Assembly (NCBI GenBank): GCA_027214255.1
Contig: JAPWHL010000008.1
Span: 98,838-162,837, forward strand
From: Roseovarius aestuarii
Lineage (GTDB): Bacteria > Pseudomonadota > Alphaproteobacteria > Rhodobacterales > Rhodobacteraceae
DNA length: 64,000 bases
Direction of reading: 5' to 3'
The notes beneath the pieces were generated by a model. That model saw only the letters and a list, made by a program, of their open reading frames with translations, searched no databases and was not told the DNA's origin. Both the position numbers and the translations under genes were made by a program. Shown one piece after another: positions 1-8,968 of the stretch (position 1 is its first letter; every line of letters starts with the position of its first letter).

Positions 1-104
1 ACGCGTATTATGTCGATCAAACCCCCTACAAGACCCTCGACACCTTTGAGGAACTGGCAACCAAAAACGCCGGACGGGTGTTTGAACAGATGGAGTTTGA
101 ATAA
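1..104 (+). CDS. C-terminal end of an unidentified protein (partial)
   Basis: Only the last 33 codons are inside the window. They are read from base 3 and end in TAA at 102-104. The peptide ends in the residues RVFEQMEFE and is acidic and soluble-looking. I do not recognise the family. The codon use looks like that of the neighbouring genes, so I take it as a real gene end rather than a chance frame. The rest of the gene lies to the left of the window. Confidence 0.5.
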   Translation, partial: AYYVDQTPYKTLDTFEELATKNAGRVFEQMEFE

Positions 105-117
105 GCGGAAACGCGGC

Positions 118-142
118 GCATATTGCCGGCCAACGAATATGC
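118..142. terminator. Weak hairpin after the left-edge gene
   Basis: Arms GCATATT (118-124) and AATATGC (136-142) are perfectly complementary around an 11-base loop, 13 bases after the stop codon. There is no T run, so this is at best a weak terminator. The remainder of 143-342 holds no gene that I can see. Confidence 0.3.
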
Positions 143-342
143 TCGAGGCCGGAAAATAGGGCCAGAATCGTCAAGGCCAAACCGCTAGGCGCGCAGCATT
201 CCCCTCACGCGGCCCTGATGGAATTTTATTCTCTCTTTGCGCCATTGCGCAGAACAAAGTGCCACGCCACACCCCTTGACCTTTGGCCAAGAATCTCGAC
301 CTAAGGCGCGACGTTTCTGTTTTCCCAAAGGGAGAGTCCGCC

Positions 343-1386
343 ATGCTGTTCGAGCTTTATGATCTGCCATTTGACGCGCAATCTGCGCATCTGCTTCTGG
401 GTCTGGCCTTGGGGCTGGTGTTTGGCATTGCCGCACAGATCAGCCGGTTTTGCTTGCGTCGCGGGCTGGTCGCCGGACCCGATCGTGCGCCCGCTTTGGG
501 TACTTGGGCCGCAGCCCTTGCGACAGCAATCGTTGCCACCACATTCGCGACGTGGGCCGGGTGGGTCGACCTGTCGGATCACCGCCTTATGGCCAGTGAA
601 TTACCTCTTTTGGCCGTCGTTATTGGCGGGCTGGCTTTTGGCATCGGCATGGTTCTGACACGCGGCTGCATCAGCCGCCTGACCGTTCTAGGCGGCACAG
701 GCAACCTGCGCGCGCTTAGCGTGATTGTGATCTTTGCTCTGGTCGCCCACGCCACGCTGAAGGGTGTGTTTGCCCCACTGCGCGTCGCGCTGGGATCCGT
801 GACGGTGGATACTGGCATCGCATCGCTGGCGGAACTGCCCGGCGGTCTTTTGACGTGGGCCGCATTGCTGGTTGCCGGGTTGGTTGCCGCCGTTGCGGCG
901 TTGAAACCACGCCCTTTGCATGTCGCGCTGGCCATGGTGGTTGGTCTGACCGTCGCCTTTGGCTGGATCGCAACCGGGATGTTGCTGATGGACGAATTTG
1001 ACCCGCTGCCCGTTCAATCGATGGCCTTCACCTCACCTTGGGCTGACACATTGTTCTGGACCATTGCCTCCAGCGCGATCCCGGCCGGGTTCGGTGTGGG
1101 AATGGTCAGCGGCGTTTTGGGCGGAGCGTTTCTCTCGGCGCTGGTTCGAGGCGAGCTCGCCTTTGCCAGCTTTACGGATGCCCCCCAAACGTTGCGGTAT
1201 TCTGCGGGCGGGGCGCTGATGGGGTTCGGCGGTGTTCTGGCCGGGGGGTGCACCGTAGGCGCAGGCCTGTCGGGTGTGTCGATGCTAAGCATTGCGGCTA
1301 TTGTCGCACTCGCATCCATCGCCACCGGGGCGCTGATCACAGACCGGGCCTTGGGGCGCGCGCCTGCTATGCAACCCGCCGAGTAA
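343..1386 (+). CDS. YeeE/YedE family transporter (SoxT-like, thiosulfate/sulfur compound uptake)
   Basis: This is a polytopic inner-membrane protein of 347 residues, hydrophobic along nearly its whole length. It carries the three cysteine motifs of the YeeE/YedE (TsuA) family: RFCLRRG near residue 37, RGCISR near 108 and GGCTVGAG near 303. In TsuA such cysteines relay thiosulfate through the membrane. I chose the ATG at 343 because GGGAGAG lies just before it; the frame is open 60 bases further upstream without a better ribosome site. It lies at the far end of the Sox cluster, convergent with the DUF302 gene, and is a paralogue of the gene at 12845-13909. A role in importing thiosulfate or another sulfur species for, or away from, the Sox system is inferred from family and context. 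Confidence 0.85.
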   Translation: MLFELYDLPFDAQSAHLLLGLALGLVFGIAAQISRFCLRRGLVAGPDRAPALGTWAAALATAIVATTFATWAGWVDLSDHRLMASELPLLAVVIGGLAFGIGMVLTRGCISRLTVLGGTGNLRALSVIVIFALVAHATLKGVFAPLRVALGSVTVDTGIASLAELPGGLLTWAALLVAGLVAAVAALKPRPLHVALAMVVGLTVAFGWIATGMLLMDEFDPLPVQSMAFTSPWADTLFWTIASSAIPAGFGVGMVSGVLGGAFLSALVRGELAFASFTDAPQTLRYSAGGALMGFGGVLAGGCTVGAGLSGVSMLSIAAIVALASIATGALITDRALGRAPAMQPAE

Positions 1387-1434
1387 ACGCACGCGCAACT
1401 TGCAAGAACGCCGACCCAAGGTCAGAGATTAATC

Positions 1435-1458
1435 AGAGGCCCTTATTCAAGGGCCTCT
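1435..1458. terminator. Bidirectional terminator hairpin between soxT-like and DUF302 genes
   Basis: Perfect 10-base arms AGAGGCCCTT (1435-1444) and AAGGGCCTCT (1449-1458) surround a 4-base loop. The hairpin lies between two convergent genes and overlaps the stop codon of the minus-strand gene. No long T run follows on either strand. Confidence 0.55.
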
Positions 1459-1874
1459 TGCACGATGTCTTCCAGCATGGATTGCACCTCTTGCATCGCC
1501 CCTTCGGGATAGGTGCGATAGCCGATCATCACATCGCCCCCCTGATCCGCCACAAAGATACCGTAGGGGCAATGTGCGATATTCATCGGATCGGCCTCCA
1601 TCACCTTGCGCGACAGTTGAGCCGAGCAAAACAAGAAAACATCCGCCTCGTTAAACAGTTGTTTGGTGCTGCCCACATCAGCCCCGGTGCGATTCAACAT
1701 CTCGCCAGTGTGGCTAACGTAATCGATCACCAAACCGCGCCCGATGATGGCGTTTTCCACAGCAAAAGCCGCATCATCAAAGCTGCCATCATAAGGATGC
1801 GTGACCGCCTGATCGCCTGCCATGCATGCCCCGGCCACCGTTGTGAACAGGCCGGCGATTATAAGATGTTTCAT
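1443..1874 (-). CDS. DUF302 family periplasmic protein
   Basis: The protein has 143 residues. An N-terminal signal peptide (about residues 1-19, MKHLIIAGLFTTVAGACMAG) is followed by a DUF302 domain. The family is small and often found beside sulfur-oxidation, thiosulfate or metal genes, and its biochemical role is unknown. The start codon is preceded by an AAGGGA-type ribosome site. It is the last gene of the soxVWXYZABCDEF direction, 96 bases after soxF. That gap holds an imperfect GC-rich hairpin (about 1919-1952), so it may have reduced or separate expression. A periplasmic accessory role in sulfur oxidation is inference from position only. Confidence 0.8.
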   Translation of the reverse strand: MKHLIIAGLFTTVAGACMAGDQAVTHPYDGSFDDAAFAVENAIIGRGLVIDYVSHTGEMLNRTGADVGSTKQLFNEADVFLFCSAQLSRKVMEADPMNIAHCPYGIFVADQGGDVMIGYRTYPEGAMQEVQSMLEDIVQEALE

Positions 1875-1970
1875 CTGGTGTCCCTTCTTTTTCCAACTCT
1901 ATTCAATCACGGTCTCGCCCGCCGGACATTGACGCAGGTCACATCCGGCCGGTTTTTCTGGCAGGCTGAT

Positions 1971-3233
1971 CTAGCCGAATGTATCAGCGACGATACCCGC
2001 ATACCAACCCTCAGATTCTTCATAGGTGGCTTTGCGCAGTTCCGCGCTTTCGCCGGTGGATGACACGAACCCGTCTACCTTTGCGATCTTTACCTGCGTC
2101 GCCTCGTACGTTGCGCCGACTTTCACGCCATTGTCCGTATCAATCAACGACCAGCAGGTATTGGTGTACTTCGCCGGGAACACCTTGGAACCAGTCAGCG
2201 CACCGCGCACCGCGTTGGCACAAACCTTTGCCTGAGAATTGGCTGCAAATCCCGATTTTGGCATATCGCCCTGATTGGCGGCATCACCCAATACATAGAT
2301 GTCGGGATCGGCCTTGCTGCTCATATCGGCAGGGTTGATCGGTGCCCAGTTGCCATCCGTGACCCCCGCCATTTCTGCAATATGGCCCGCTTTCATGGCA
2401 GGAATGACGTTACACACATCCACCTTGGTTTCTTCGCCATCGATTGTGATCGTCATCGCCTCGGCATCTACCGACACGTTACTTCCGCCAAACTCCTGAC
2501 CGATCCAATCAATCATACCCGGATAGCTGTCTGCCCAGCCTTCCTGAAATAACCCCATCTTCGAAAACGTCGATTTAGGGTCGGCAACGATAATCTTGGC
2601 TGTAGGGTTCGTGGCCTTTAAGACGTGGGCCACCATCGAGATACGCTCGTAGGGGCCGGGAGGGCATCTATACGGGTTTGGTGGGGCAACCATGGCAAAC
2701 CTGCCGCCTTCGGGTATCGCCGCGATCTGGGCCTTTAGCAGCTCGGTCTGCGAGCCACCTTTATAGGCGTGGGGCATAGCATTTTGTGTCGCCAGCGACC
2801 ATCCTTCGACAGCCCCCTCTATAAAATCAATACCGGGACTGAGGATCAGCTTGTCATAGGGCAAGGATGCGCCGCTGGCCAAACGGACGGACTTGATGTC
2901 GCGGTCCACACCTACAGCCCAATCATGTACCACGTTGACCCCGTATTTGGCGGCCAACGTGCCATAGCTGTGGCCCAGATCATCCATCTTCTTAAATCCC
3001 CCCAGATAGAGGTTTGAAAAAAAGCAGGTGAAATAGGTCCGGGATGGTTCGATCAAAGTAACGGCGACCGCGCCTTTGCTGTCCTTGGCGATGTAACGTG
3101 CAGCCGTGGCCCCACCGGGACCGCCACCAATGACAAGGACGCGCGGCTTGCCATGCCCGTCGGCCAGAACGGCGGGGGCGGCAAGGGCCGCGGCGGTGGC
3201 GGTATGCAAAAACAGGCGTCTGTTCAATGTCAT
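1971..3233 (-). CDS. soxF: SoxF, FAD-dependent sulfide dehydrogenase flavoprotein subunit
   Basis: The 420-residue flavoprotein belongs to the FccB/SoxF family, the flavin subunit of flavocytochrome c sulfide dehydrogenase, which oxidises sulfide in the periplasm. A twin-arginine signal (NRRLFL, residues 4-9) precedes a dinucleotide-binding motif VIGGGPGG near residue 35. A C-terminal motif NPADMSSKADPDIYVLGDAA matches the second FAD-binding region. I set the start at 3233 because GGGAGG lies 9 bases before that ATG; the open frame extends 27 codons further with no such site. It follows the diheme cytochrome SoxE by 31 bases, the pairing known from Paracoccus, where SoxE and SoxF act together. 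Confidence 0.93.
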   Translation of the reverse strand: MTLNRRLFLHTATAAALAAPAVLADGHGKPRVLVIGGGPGGATAARYIAKDSKGAVAVTLIEPSRTYFTCFFSNLYLGGFKKMDDLGHSYGTLAAKYGVNVVHDWAVGVDRDIKSVRLASGASLPYDKLILSPGIDFIEGAVEGWSLATQNAMPHAYKGGSQTELLKAQIAAIPEGGRFAMVAPPNPYRCPPGPYERISMVAHVLKATNPTAKIIVADPKSTFSKMGLFQEGWADSYPGMIDWIGQEFGGSNVSVDAEAMTITIDGEETKVDVCNVIPAMKAGHIAEMAGVTDGNWAPINPADMSSKADPDIYVLGDAANQGDMPKSGFAANSQAKVCANAVRGALTGSKVFPAKYTNTCWSLIDTDNGVKVGATYEATQVKIAKVDGFVSSTGESAELRKATYEESEGWYAGIVADTFG

Positions 3234-3264
3234 TGGTCTGTACCTCCCAAAGAACGGACCCCGT

Positions 3265-3993
3265 TTAGTCGAGATCCTTGAAATATGCGGCCAGCCCGGC
3301 GATTTCTTCGTCACTCAAACGGCGTGCCATCATTTGCATAACGGGGTGCAGGCGCAGGCCGGATTTGTAGGCATGCATGGCCACGACGAAATCCTCGGTT
3401 GGCCAGCGCGTGATTGACGGGACACCCTGTACGCTACCATCGATCTGATGGCAGGTCACACATGCGCTGGAAAGATATTCACCGAGTTCCGCATCCCCGA
3501 CCAATGCCCGTGTATCAGGGGAAATGTCATGATCCGCGCCCTGCACAGTTGGCGCGGCTTCGGGGATGTTGGCCGGGTCGTCCGAGAACATGCGCAAAAA
3601 CGCCAGCAGGTCGGCCCTGTCCTGCGGGTTGGGCATGCCACCATAGCTCATCCGCGTTTTAGAGATCAGCGCGCGCGGGTTTTCGACATATGCGTCCAGT
3701 GTCTTGGCCGTCCAGATCAGCCCGTCATGCCCCGCGCGGGTCATAGATTGGGAATACCAAAACCCATCATGCGCGGCGACCTTGCGCCCGAAAATGCCGT
3801 TCAGATGTGGCCCGATGCGATCCTGTGCACCCTGCCCCACCTCATGACACCCTTTGCATTGTGTAAAGATGCGTGCGCCTGCATCTGCGTCGCCCCGTTT
3901 CCCGGCCCGCGCCTCAGCGTGGGCGACACAGCTCCATGCGACGCTGGCCATCACTATAACAGCCAGCGTTGCTATGGAGGGGCGCACATGCAT
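3265..3993 (-). CDS. soxE: SoxE, periplasmic diheme cytochrome c
   Basis: The 242-residue protein has an N-terminal signal peptide ending near residue 26 (VAHAEA). Two c-type heme sites are visible: CKGCH near residue 46 and CVTCH near residue 178, each in a class I cytochrome domain. The first domain ends in a KTRMSYGGM stretch that can supply the axial methionine. Its ATG lies two bases after the soxD stop (TGA, then ATG), so translation is probably coupled. By family and position it is the electron acceptor partner of SoxF. Confidence 0.92.
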   Translation of the reverse strand: MHVRPSIATLAVIVMASVAWSCVAHAEARAGKRGDADAGARIFTQCKGCHEVGQGAQDRIGPHLNGIFGRKVAAHDGFWYSQSMTRAGHDGLIWTAKTLDAYVENPRALISKTRMSYGGMPNPQDRADLLAFLRMFSDDPANIPEAAPTVQGADHDISPDTRALVGDAELGEYLSSACVTCHQIDGSVQGVPSITRWPTEDFVVAMHAYKSGLRLHPVMQMMARRLSDEEIAGLAAYFKDLD

Positions 3994-3995
3994 CG

Positions 3996-5051
3996 TCAGT
4001 TTGGAAAGCTGGCCAGATACGCGATTATTGCGGCCAGATCTTCGTCCTTTTTCAGGCCATTAAAGCCCATTTTGGTGCCCTTCATGAAGCCTTTGGGTTT
4101 TGCAAGAAAAGCCCTCAGATTGTCCTCATCCCAGACCAGCCCATCATCGGCCATGCGCATCAAAGGCTTTGAGTATTTGAACCCGTCCACCTGTCCAGCC
4201 GCATGACCAACAATACCTGTGAGGATCGGGCCGACACGGTTTTTCGCCCCCTCTCCAACTTGGTGGCAGGCCTTGCACTTGCGGAATACTTTTTCGCCTG
4301 CCTCGATCAATACAGGATCAAGGGCGGCCACCTCTTCTTTTTGGGGTTCAGATTCGGCTGCTGTCTCTTGCGCAGAGGCGTCTGCAAGCAGCTGGGCACC
4401 CACTTGTGCGGGCTCGACATTGGACTCGTCGCTTTGGGGCGTAACGTCCAATACCATCGCGCGCATGGTCACTTTGACCTCATCCTTGCACTCCGTCATG
4501 CACGGGTCGCCAGAAAACTGGTCGTATTCAGTTTCCGCGCGATCATCGACGATAAACCCGTCCGCATTGGGCATCTCGAACCGGGCCAAAGTCTGATCGG
4601 ACAATTCGAAATCGTCCTCCACCAGATCATTGGAGTAAAGGATGTAAGCGACAATCGCGTAAACCTCATCCGGCTTCAGAGATTGCGCGTCGCCAAATGG
4701 CATCGAACGATTAATGTAATCCCACGTGGTCGTCAGGTAAGGCCAATAACTGCCCACGGTTTTTACCGGGTCTTCGCGATCCAAAGTGTCCCAACCACCC
4801 GCCAACTTGGGCCAATTGCCCAAACCCTCGGCAAAGTCACCGTGACACGAGGCGCATTTTTCGGCAAATATTTCCTCTCCGTCATACGCGTTTCCGGACC
4901 CCGGAGGCAGGCCCCGACCATCGGGGCGCACCGCAACATCCCATGCGGCGATTTCTTCGGGCAGAGCGTCACGTCCAAGGCCCAGTTTATCGGCATGCCC
5001 CGCGCTGCCCACAACAGCCAACACTGCGGCGAGTTTAAGAAACTTCGACAT
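3996..5051 (-). CDS. soxD: SoxD, diheme cytochrome c subunit of sulfane dehydrogenase
   Basis: The 351-residue periplasmic protein has a signal peptide (MSKFLKLAAVLAVVGSAGHA) and two heme sites, CASCH at 66-70 and CKACH at 259-263. They are joined by an acidic, Ala/Glu-rich linker (about 195-250). A GTKMGF motif in the C-terminal domain can give the axial Met. SoxD pairs with the molybdenum subunit SoxC in the SoxCD complex, which removes six electrons from the sulfane sulfur bound to SoxY. The start overlaps the end of soxC by 17 bases and has a GGGGAGG ribosome site inside soxC, which implies coupled synthesis of the two subunits. Confidence 0.95.
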   Translation of the reverse strand: MSKFLKLAAVLAVVGSAGHADKLGLGRDALPEEIAAWDVAVRPDGRGLPPGSGNAYDGEEIFAEKCASCHGDFAEGLGNWPKLAGGWDTLDREDPVKTVGSYWPYLTTTWDYINRSMPFGDAQSLKPDEVYAIVAYILYSNDLVEDDFELSDQTLARFEMPNADGFIVDDRAETEYDQFSGDPCMTECKDEVKVTMRAMVLDVTPQSDESNVEPAQVGAQLLADASAQETAAESEPQKEEVAALDPVLIEAGEKVFRKCKACHQVGEGAKNRVGPILTGIVGHAAGQVDGFKYSKPLMRMADDGLVWDEDNLRAFLAKPKGFMKGTKMGFNGLKKDEDLAAIIAYLASFPN

Positions 5052-6300
5052 TTTCCGCCTCCCCTGTTGGGCGCACCCACCATGTCTGGATACCGTTGTT
5101 GTGATAGATCGAGTTCAGGCCGCGCACCTCGCGCAACTGGGTTTTGGTTGGCTGCACATAGCCCGTGTCGTCCATCGCCCGACTTTGCAACAGCATTTCC
5201 TCGCCCTCCCAGTTCGTATCCAGATAGAAGCGTGTCAGGGCCATTTTTTCACCCGGTTTTGCCAGCCGGGCAGTTTCCCATGTCTTGCCCCCGTCCTTGG
5301 AGACATCAACGCGGGTGATCGCACCACGCCCGGACCATGCCAGTCCAGTGATGACCAATGGCCCCTTGCCATGGGTGATCGGCGATTGAGGGCTGGGCGA
5401 AGTAACAACTGACTTTGCGTCCATCGCCCATGTCCATTTGCGCGACGTGCCATCGGCCAGAGTGTCGGTATATTTGCTGGTTTCTTCACGGCTCTCCACC
5501 GGACCATCCATAACTTCGATCCGGCGAATCCATTTGATCCACATGTTGCCTTCCCAACCGGGCACGACGAGGCGCACTGGATACCCGTGCTCTTTACGCA
5601 ATGCCTCGCCGTTGGCTTTGAATGCAACGAGCACATCATCCAAAGCTTTTTCCATAGGAATCGAACGCCCGTTACTGGACGCATCCGCGCCTTCGACATA
5701 GACCCATTTGTCGGTCAGATCGCCCGCCGCATCCAACCCGGCCTCTTCCAGAAGGGCACGCAGCGAGACACCGGTATATTCCATGTTGTGGATCATACCG
5801 TGGGTGAACTGCGCACCATTCAGCTGAGCCCCGGCCCATTCCATGCCGCTGTTGGCGGCGCATTCGCAGAAATACACGTGATTTTCGCGCGGAAAGCGTT
5901 CCAGATCAGCGTAAGTGAACACCAAGGGGCGATCGACCAATCCGTTGATCATCAGCCGATAGTCCGCTTTGCTCAGCTCAATCGCGCCCGAATGGTGTCG
6001 CTCAAACGCGGCGCCTTGTGGCGTGATAGTGCCGTCCAGCGCATGGATAGGCGTGAAGTTGATCGAGCTGATCGTATCCGCCGTCAACCATTCAACGTTG
6101 CGGCGGATCACATCATCCTCGAACCGGATGGGCAGGCCATAGGGCGTGGCATCGACACCATCTCCAAGCCCGCTGGCCCATGGCTGAACCTCGGTGATAA
6201 GTGGATCGGGGGTTTGGGCGCGCGCGGTTGTACCTGCCATCAAGGCAGTCCCGGCGGCCGCACCGCGTAAAAAGGCCCGGCGTGAGGGTCCGTTAGACAT
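5035..6300 (-). CDS. soxC: SoxC, molybdopterin subunit of sulfane dehydrogenase
   Basis: The 421-residue protein belongs to the sulfite-oxidase fold family. It has a twin-arginine signal (SRRAFLRG) at the N terminus and the molybdenum-ligand cysteine region VYFCECAANSG around residues 142-152. A C-terminal dimerisation domain includes ITGLAWSGRGAITRVDVSKDGG. It forms SoxCD with the cytochrome encoded next. I prefer the ATG at 6300, with CGGAGG six bases before it; the ATG at 6336 that overlaps the soxB stop has no comparable site. A full-length SoxC implies complete oxidation of thiosulfate to sulfate without obligate sulfur globules. Confidence 0.95.
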   Translation of the reverse strand: MSNGPSRRAFLRGAAAGTALMAGTTARAQTPDPLITEVQPWASGLGDGVDATPYGLPIRFEDDVIRRNVEWLTADTISSINFTPIHALDGTITPQGAAFERHHSGAIELSKADYRLMINGLVDRPLVFTYADLERFPRENHVYFCECAANSGMEWAGAQLNGAQFTHGMIHNMEYTGVSLRALLEEAGLDAAGDLTDKWVYVEGADASSNGRSIPMEKALDDVLVAFKANGEALRKEHGYPVRLVVPGWEGNMWIKWIRRIEVMDGPVESREETSKYTDTLADGTSRKWTWAMDAKSVVTSPSPQSPITHGKGPLVITGLAWSGRGAITRVDVSKDGGKTWETARLAKPGEKMALTRFYLDTNWEGEEMLLQSRAMDDTGYVQPTKTQLREVRGLNSIYHNNGIQTWWVRPTGEAENVEVS

Positions 6301-6332
6301 GGTTGCCTCCGTGTCTGATCGTGTCTGTTTCG

Positions 6333-8030
6333 TCATATGCCGACAACTTCGACGCTGTCGTTTCCAGTCGCTGTAACGGTCCCCTGTTTGCGAATATGCG
6401 CCTCGACCACATCCCAGATCATTGGGCCTTCGGTGCCTTCGTTAACCGAGGCCCATCCGGCAACCTGATAGGTTTTGGACGCGTCAATTTTTTCGCCCGT
6501 TTTCAACAGGGTCATATCCGTGATGCGTTCGCCTTGCGGCTTGGATATGTCGATCCGATAGCCAAGGCCGCCTGTGCGCACCATATCCCCGCCCTGTTGG
6601 TAATAGGGGTCAGGATTAAAGATATTGTCAGCGACATCCTCTAGCACGACATGCAGGAATTCTCCCGTCATTTCATTACGATACGCCTCGCCGTACGACA
6701 TAGAGGTTACGTTCCACAAATCTTCGCGCGTGATGTCCTGCCCCGGCAGAATCGACGGCCCCCAGCGCACGCCGGGACTAAGCGCGATATCCGCCTCGCG
6801 TTCAGACAGCAAAGCGTCGCAGATCAGATCGTCCCATGTGCCGTTGAAATTGCCACGCCGATACAGCAGGCTGTCGGAATGGCCAATCACCTCGGCCAAC
6901 GTGTCTTCGTAAGGCGCGCGTACCTGATCGATCACGGCCGCGACATCGGCATCCGGCGTGATCACGTCCGACAGGATCGGGATCAACTTGTGGCGAAAAC
7001 CCATCATACGCCCGTCACGCACATCCAGATCAACGCGGCTGACAAATTTACCATTTGATCCCGAGGCGACAATGATCGTTTCGCCCACCAGAACCGGCTC
7101 GGGCAGGGCATCATGCGTGTGGCCTGACAGGATCACGTCAATACCTTTGACAATACTCGCCATCTTCTTATCCACGTCAAAGCCATTGTGGCTAAGGCAC
7201 ACAACAAGTTCGGCACCCTCGGCGCGAACCTGATCTACCATTTCCTGCATATTTTCGTCACGGATACCGAACGAGTACTCCGGGAACATCCAACCGGGAT
7301 TCGCAATCGGCATATAGGGGAAGGCTTGCCCGATCACGGCGATCTTGACGCCGCCACGTTCAAAGAACTTATATGGCGGAAACAGCTCGGCGGGTTCGTC
7401 CCATTCGGCATCAAAGATATTTTGCCCAAGCGCGGCAAAGGGCAATCCCTCGACAATCTCCTGAACCCGTTCAGAGCCCAGCGTAAACTCCCAATGGAAG
7501 GTCATCGCATCCGGCTTCAACGCATTCATCACGTCGACCATATCCTGACCTTCAGTGTGGTAGCACGTATAACTGCCATGCCAAGTGTCGCCACCGTCCA
7601 GCAATAGTGCGTCGGGTCGGTCCGAGCGGATTTGATTGATCACAGTTGCGACACGATCCAACCCGCCAACGCGGCCAAATCCCTGCGCCAAAGCTGCAAA
7701 ATCGCCTGAGGACAATGCGTAATGCGCGTAAGACCCGTCATTAATCCCATACATCTTGCGGAAATCGGCGCCCGTAATATGGGGCACTTTGCCCTTATTC
7801 ATGCCAACGCCAAGGTTCAGCGACGGCTCACGGAAATAGATCGGCTTTAGTTGGGCGTGAATGTCGGTGATGTGGATCAGCGACACATTGCCAAAGGTGT
7901 CAAACTCCAACAGTTGATCCTGCGTCAGAGCCTGCTGCGCGGCAAGGCGCCCCCATTGTCCAAAACCGGACGCACCCAGTATTGCGCTGGCCGCCATGCT
8001 GGTTTGTAGAAAATCGCGACGGGAAATCAT
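6333..8030 (-). CDS. soxB: SoxB, thiosulfohydrolase (di-manganese)
   Basis: The 565-residue protein belongs to the 5'-nucleotidase/metallophosphoesterase superfamily. It carries a twin-arginine signal (SRRDFLQTS) and metal-site motifs ITDIHAQLKP (about 54-63), LLLDGGDTWHGS, TFHWEFTLG and LSHNGFDVD/SGHTHD. The HWEFT form is characteristic of SoxB. The enzyme hydrolyses the terminal sulfone of the S-thiosulfonate carried on the SoxY cysteine and releases sulfate. It is separated from soxA by 67 bases that hold an intrinsic-terminator-like hairpin, so soxBCDEF may be expressed below soxXYZA. Confidence 0.96.
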   Translation of the reverse strand: MISRRDFLQTSMAASAILGASGFGQWGRLAAQQALTQDQLLEFDTFGNVSLIHITDIHAQLKPIYFREPSLNLGVGMNKGKVPHITGADFRKMYGINDGSYAHYALSSGDFAALAQGFGRVGGLDRVATVINQIRSDRPDALLLDGGDTWHGSYTCYHTEGQDMVDVMNALKPDAMTFHWEFTLGSERVQEIVEGLPFAALGQNIFDAEWDEPAELFPPYKFFERGGVKIAVIGQAFPYMPIANPGWMFPEYSFGIRDENMQEMVDQVRAEGAELVVCLSHNGFDVDKKMASIVKGIDVILSGHTHDALPEPVLVGETIIVASGSNGKFVSRVDLDVRDGRMMGFRHKLIPILSDVITPDADVAAVIDQVRAPYEDTLAEVIGHSDSLLYRRGNFNGTWDDLICDALLSEREADIALSPGVRWGPSILPGQDITREDLWNVTSMSYGEAYRNEMTGEFLHVVLEDVADNIFNPDPYYQQGGDMVRTGGLGYRIDISKPQGERITDMTLLKTGEKIDASKTYQVAGWASVNEGTEGPMIWDVVEAHIRKQGTVTATGNDSVEVVGI

Positions 8031-8058
8031 ATGCGCATTCCTGAATGTTTGAGAATAG

Positions 8059-8089
8059 AAAAAAGCCCTGCACGGATACCGCGCAGGGC
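8059..8089 (-). terminator. Intrinsic-terminator-like hairpin between soxA and soxB
   Basis: On the minus strand the arms GCCCTGC (8089-8083) and GCAGGGC (8071-8065) enclose an 11-base loop and are followed at once by six T residues (8064-8059). This is the classic form of a rho-independent terminator, placed inside the sox operon between soxA and soxB. Because soxB has no obvious promoter of its own, I expect partial read-through rather than full stop. Confidence 0.7.
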
Positions 8090-8097
8090 CTTGTTGA

Positions 8098-8943
8098 TCA
8101 GTTACGGACGGACGGGCCCTCGACGCTCAGGCCGTTTCCGCGCGACGCGACATACAGTTCCAACGCGATGAACTCGGGGCTGCCGGGCGCGAATGTTTCG
8201 GCGCGGGTATCACGCACGCAGCCCTTAAAACGCGCATGAACCGCATTCAGTTTGGTGTTCTTCAAACGATAAACCGGGAAACCGTTGGTCTGACCCTGGC
8301 TAAGATGGTCTGCGCGGATCATGTTGCCATAGTTATCTTCGTGGCAATTCGCACAGGCCAACTCCAATTGACCGAACCGCGTATAATACAGCTCTTCGCC
8401 CGCTTCCCACGTGGACTGAGCCGGGCCATCAATGGCAACGTTCATCGGCATGCCACGGGAAACAGACGCCAACAGCGCGGTCATATTGACCATATCACCG
8501 CCAGTATATTTCCACTTGTCCGCACCCATGCGGTTTTCGCGGCAATCGTTGATTTGCATTTCCAGCGTGCGGACTTCGCCCGCATCTTCGTTCCACTTGG
8601 GATAGACGGGACGCACACCGGCCATTTCTTCGGAAGCACCGTGACAATCAGCACAGGATTTACCCTCGCTGCCATCGGCAGTGTTCCAGACATCTTCAGC
8701 CTGTTCGACGAAAATCATGCCGGGATTGTCGAAATCATCAGCCTGCATCGCGCGCGTCTCGACGCCGCGAAAGTGCCAGCCCGAAATTACTTCGTCCATA
8801 ACATCCGCAACGGCGGCGGGGGCTTCGGTACGCGTGACGATTTCCAGATCACCGTTAACCACCAGAGTGTCGTCCACCGGGTCTGCCGACGCCAGCGTCG
8901 AGGCCATGAGGCTGGCCGCGAAAACCGCTGTAAATTTCTTCAT
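8098..8943 (-). CDS. soxA: SoxA, c-type cytochrome of the SoxAX complex (diheme form)
   Basis: The 281-residue protein has a signal peptide ending near residue 20 (ASTLASA). Two heme sites, CADCH at 97-101 and CANCH at 197-201, make it the diheme type of SoxA. The active-site cysteine is Cys242 in RFKGCVRDTRAE; in SoxAX this carries a cysteine persulfide that ligates the heme iron. With SoxX it oxidatively joins thiosulfate to SoxY. The start at 8943 has GGGAGGGAC just before it; the frame runs 59 codons further upstream into soxZ, which I regard as chance. It is 25 bases after soxZ. Confidence 0.96.
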   Translation of the reverse strand: MKKFTAVFAASLMASTLASADPVDDTLVVNGDLEIVTRTEAPAAVADVMDEVISGWHFRGVETRAMQADDFDNPGMIFVEQAEDVWNTADGSEGKSCADCHGASEEMAGVRPVYPKWNEDAGEVRTLEMQINDCRENRMGADKWKYTGGDMVNMTALLASVSRGMPMNVAIDGPAQSTWEAGEELYYTRFGQLELACANCHEDNYGNMIRADHLSQGQTNGFPVYRLKNTKLNAVHARFKGCVRDTRAETFAPGSPEFIALELYVASRGNGLSVEGPSVRN

Positions 8944-8968
8944 CCCTGTCCCTCCCAAGACCATAGGT

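Noticed and set aside
1919..1952. Hairpin between soxF and the DUF302 gene as a terminator
   Set aside because: The stem needs several bulges, and the T run lies on the plus strand, where no gene would use it. Mentioned only with the DUF302 gene.
4203..5318. 371-codon plus-strand open frame
   Set aside because: It lies fully antisense to soxD/soxC, whose protein motifs are certain. Long antisense frames are expected in GC-rich genes with this codon use.
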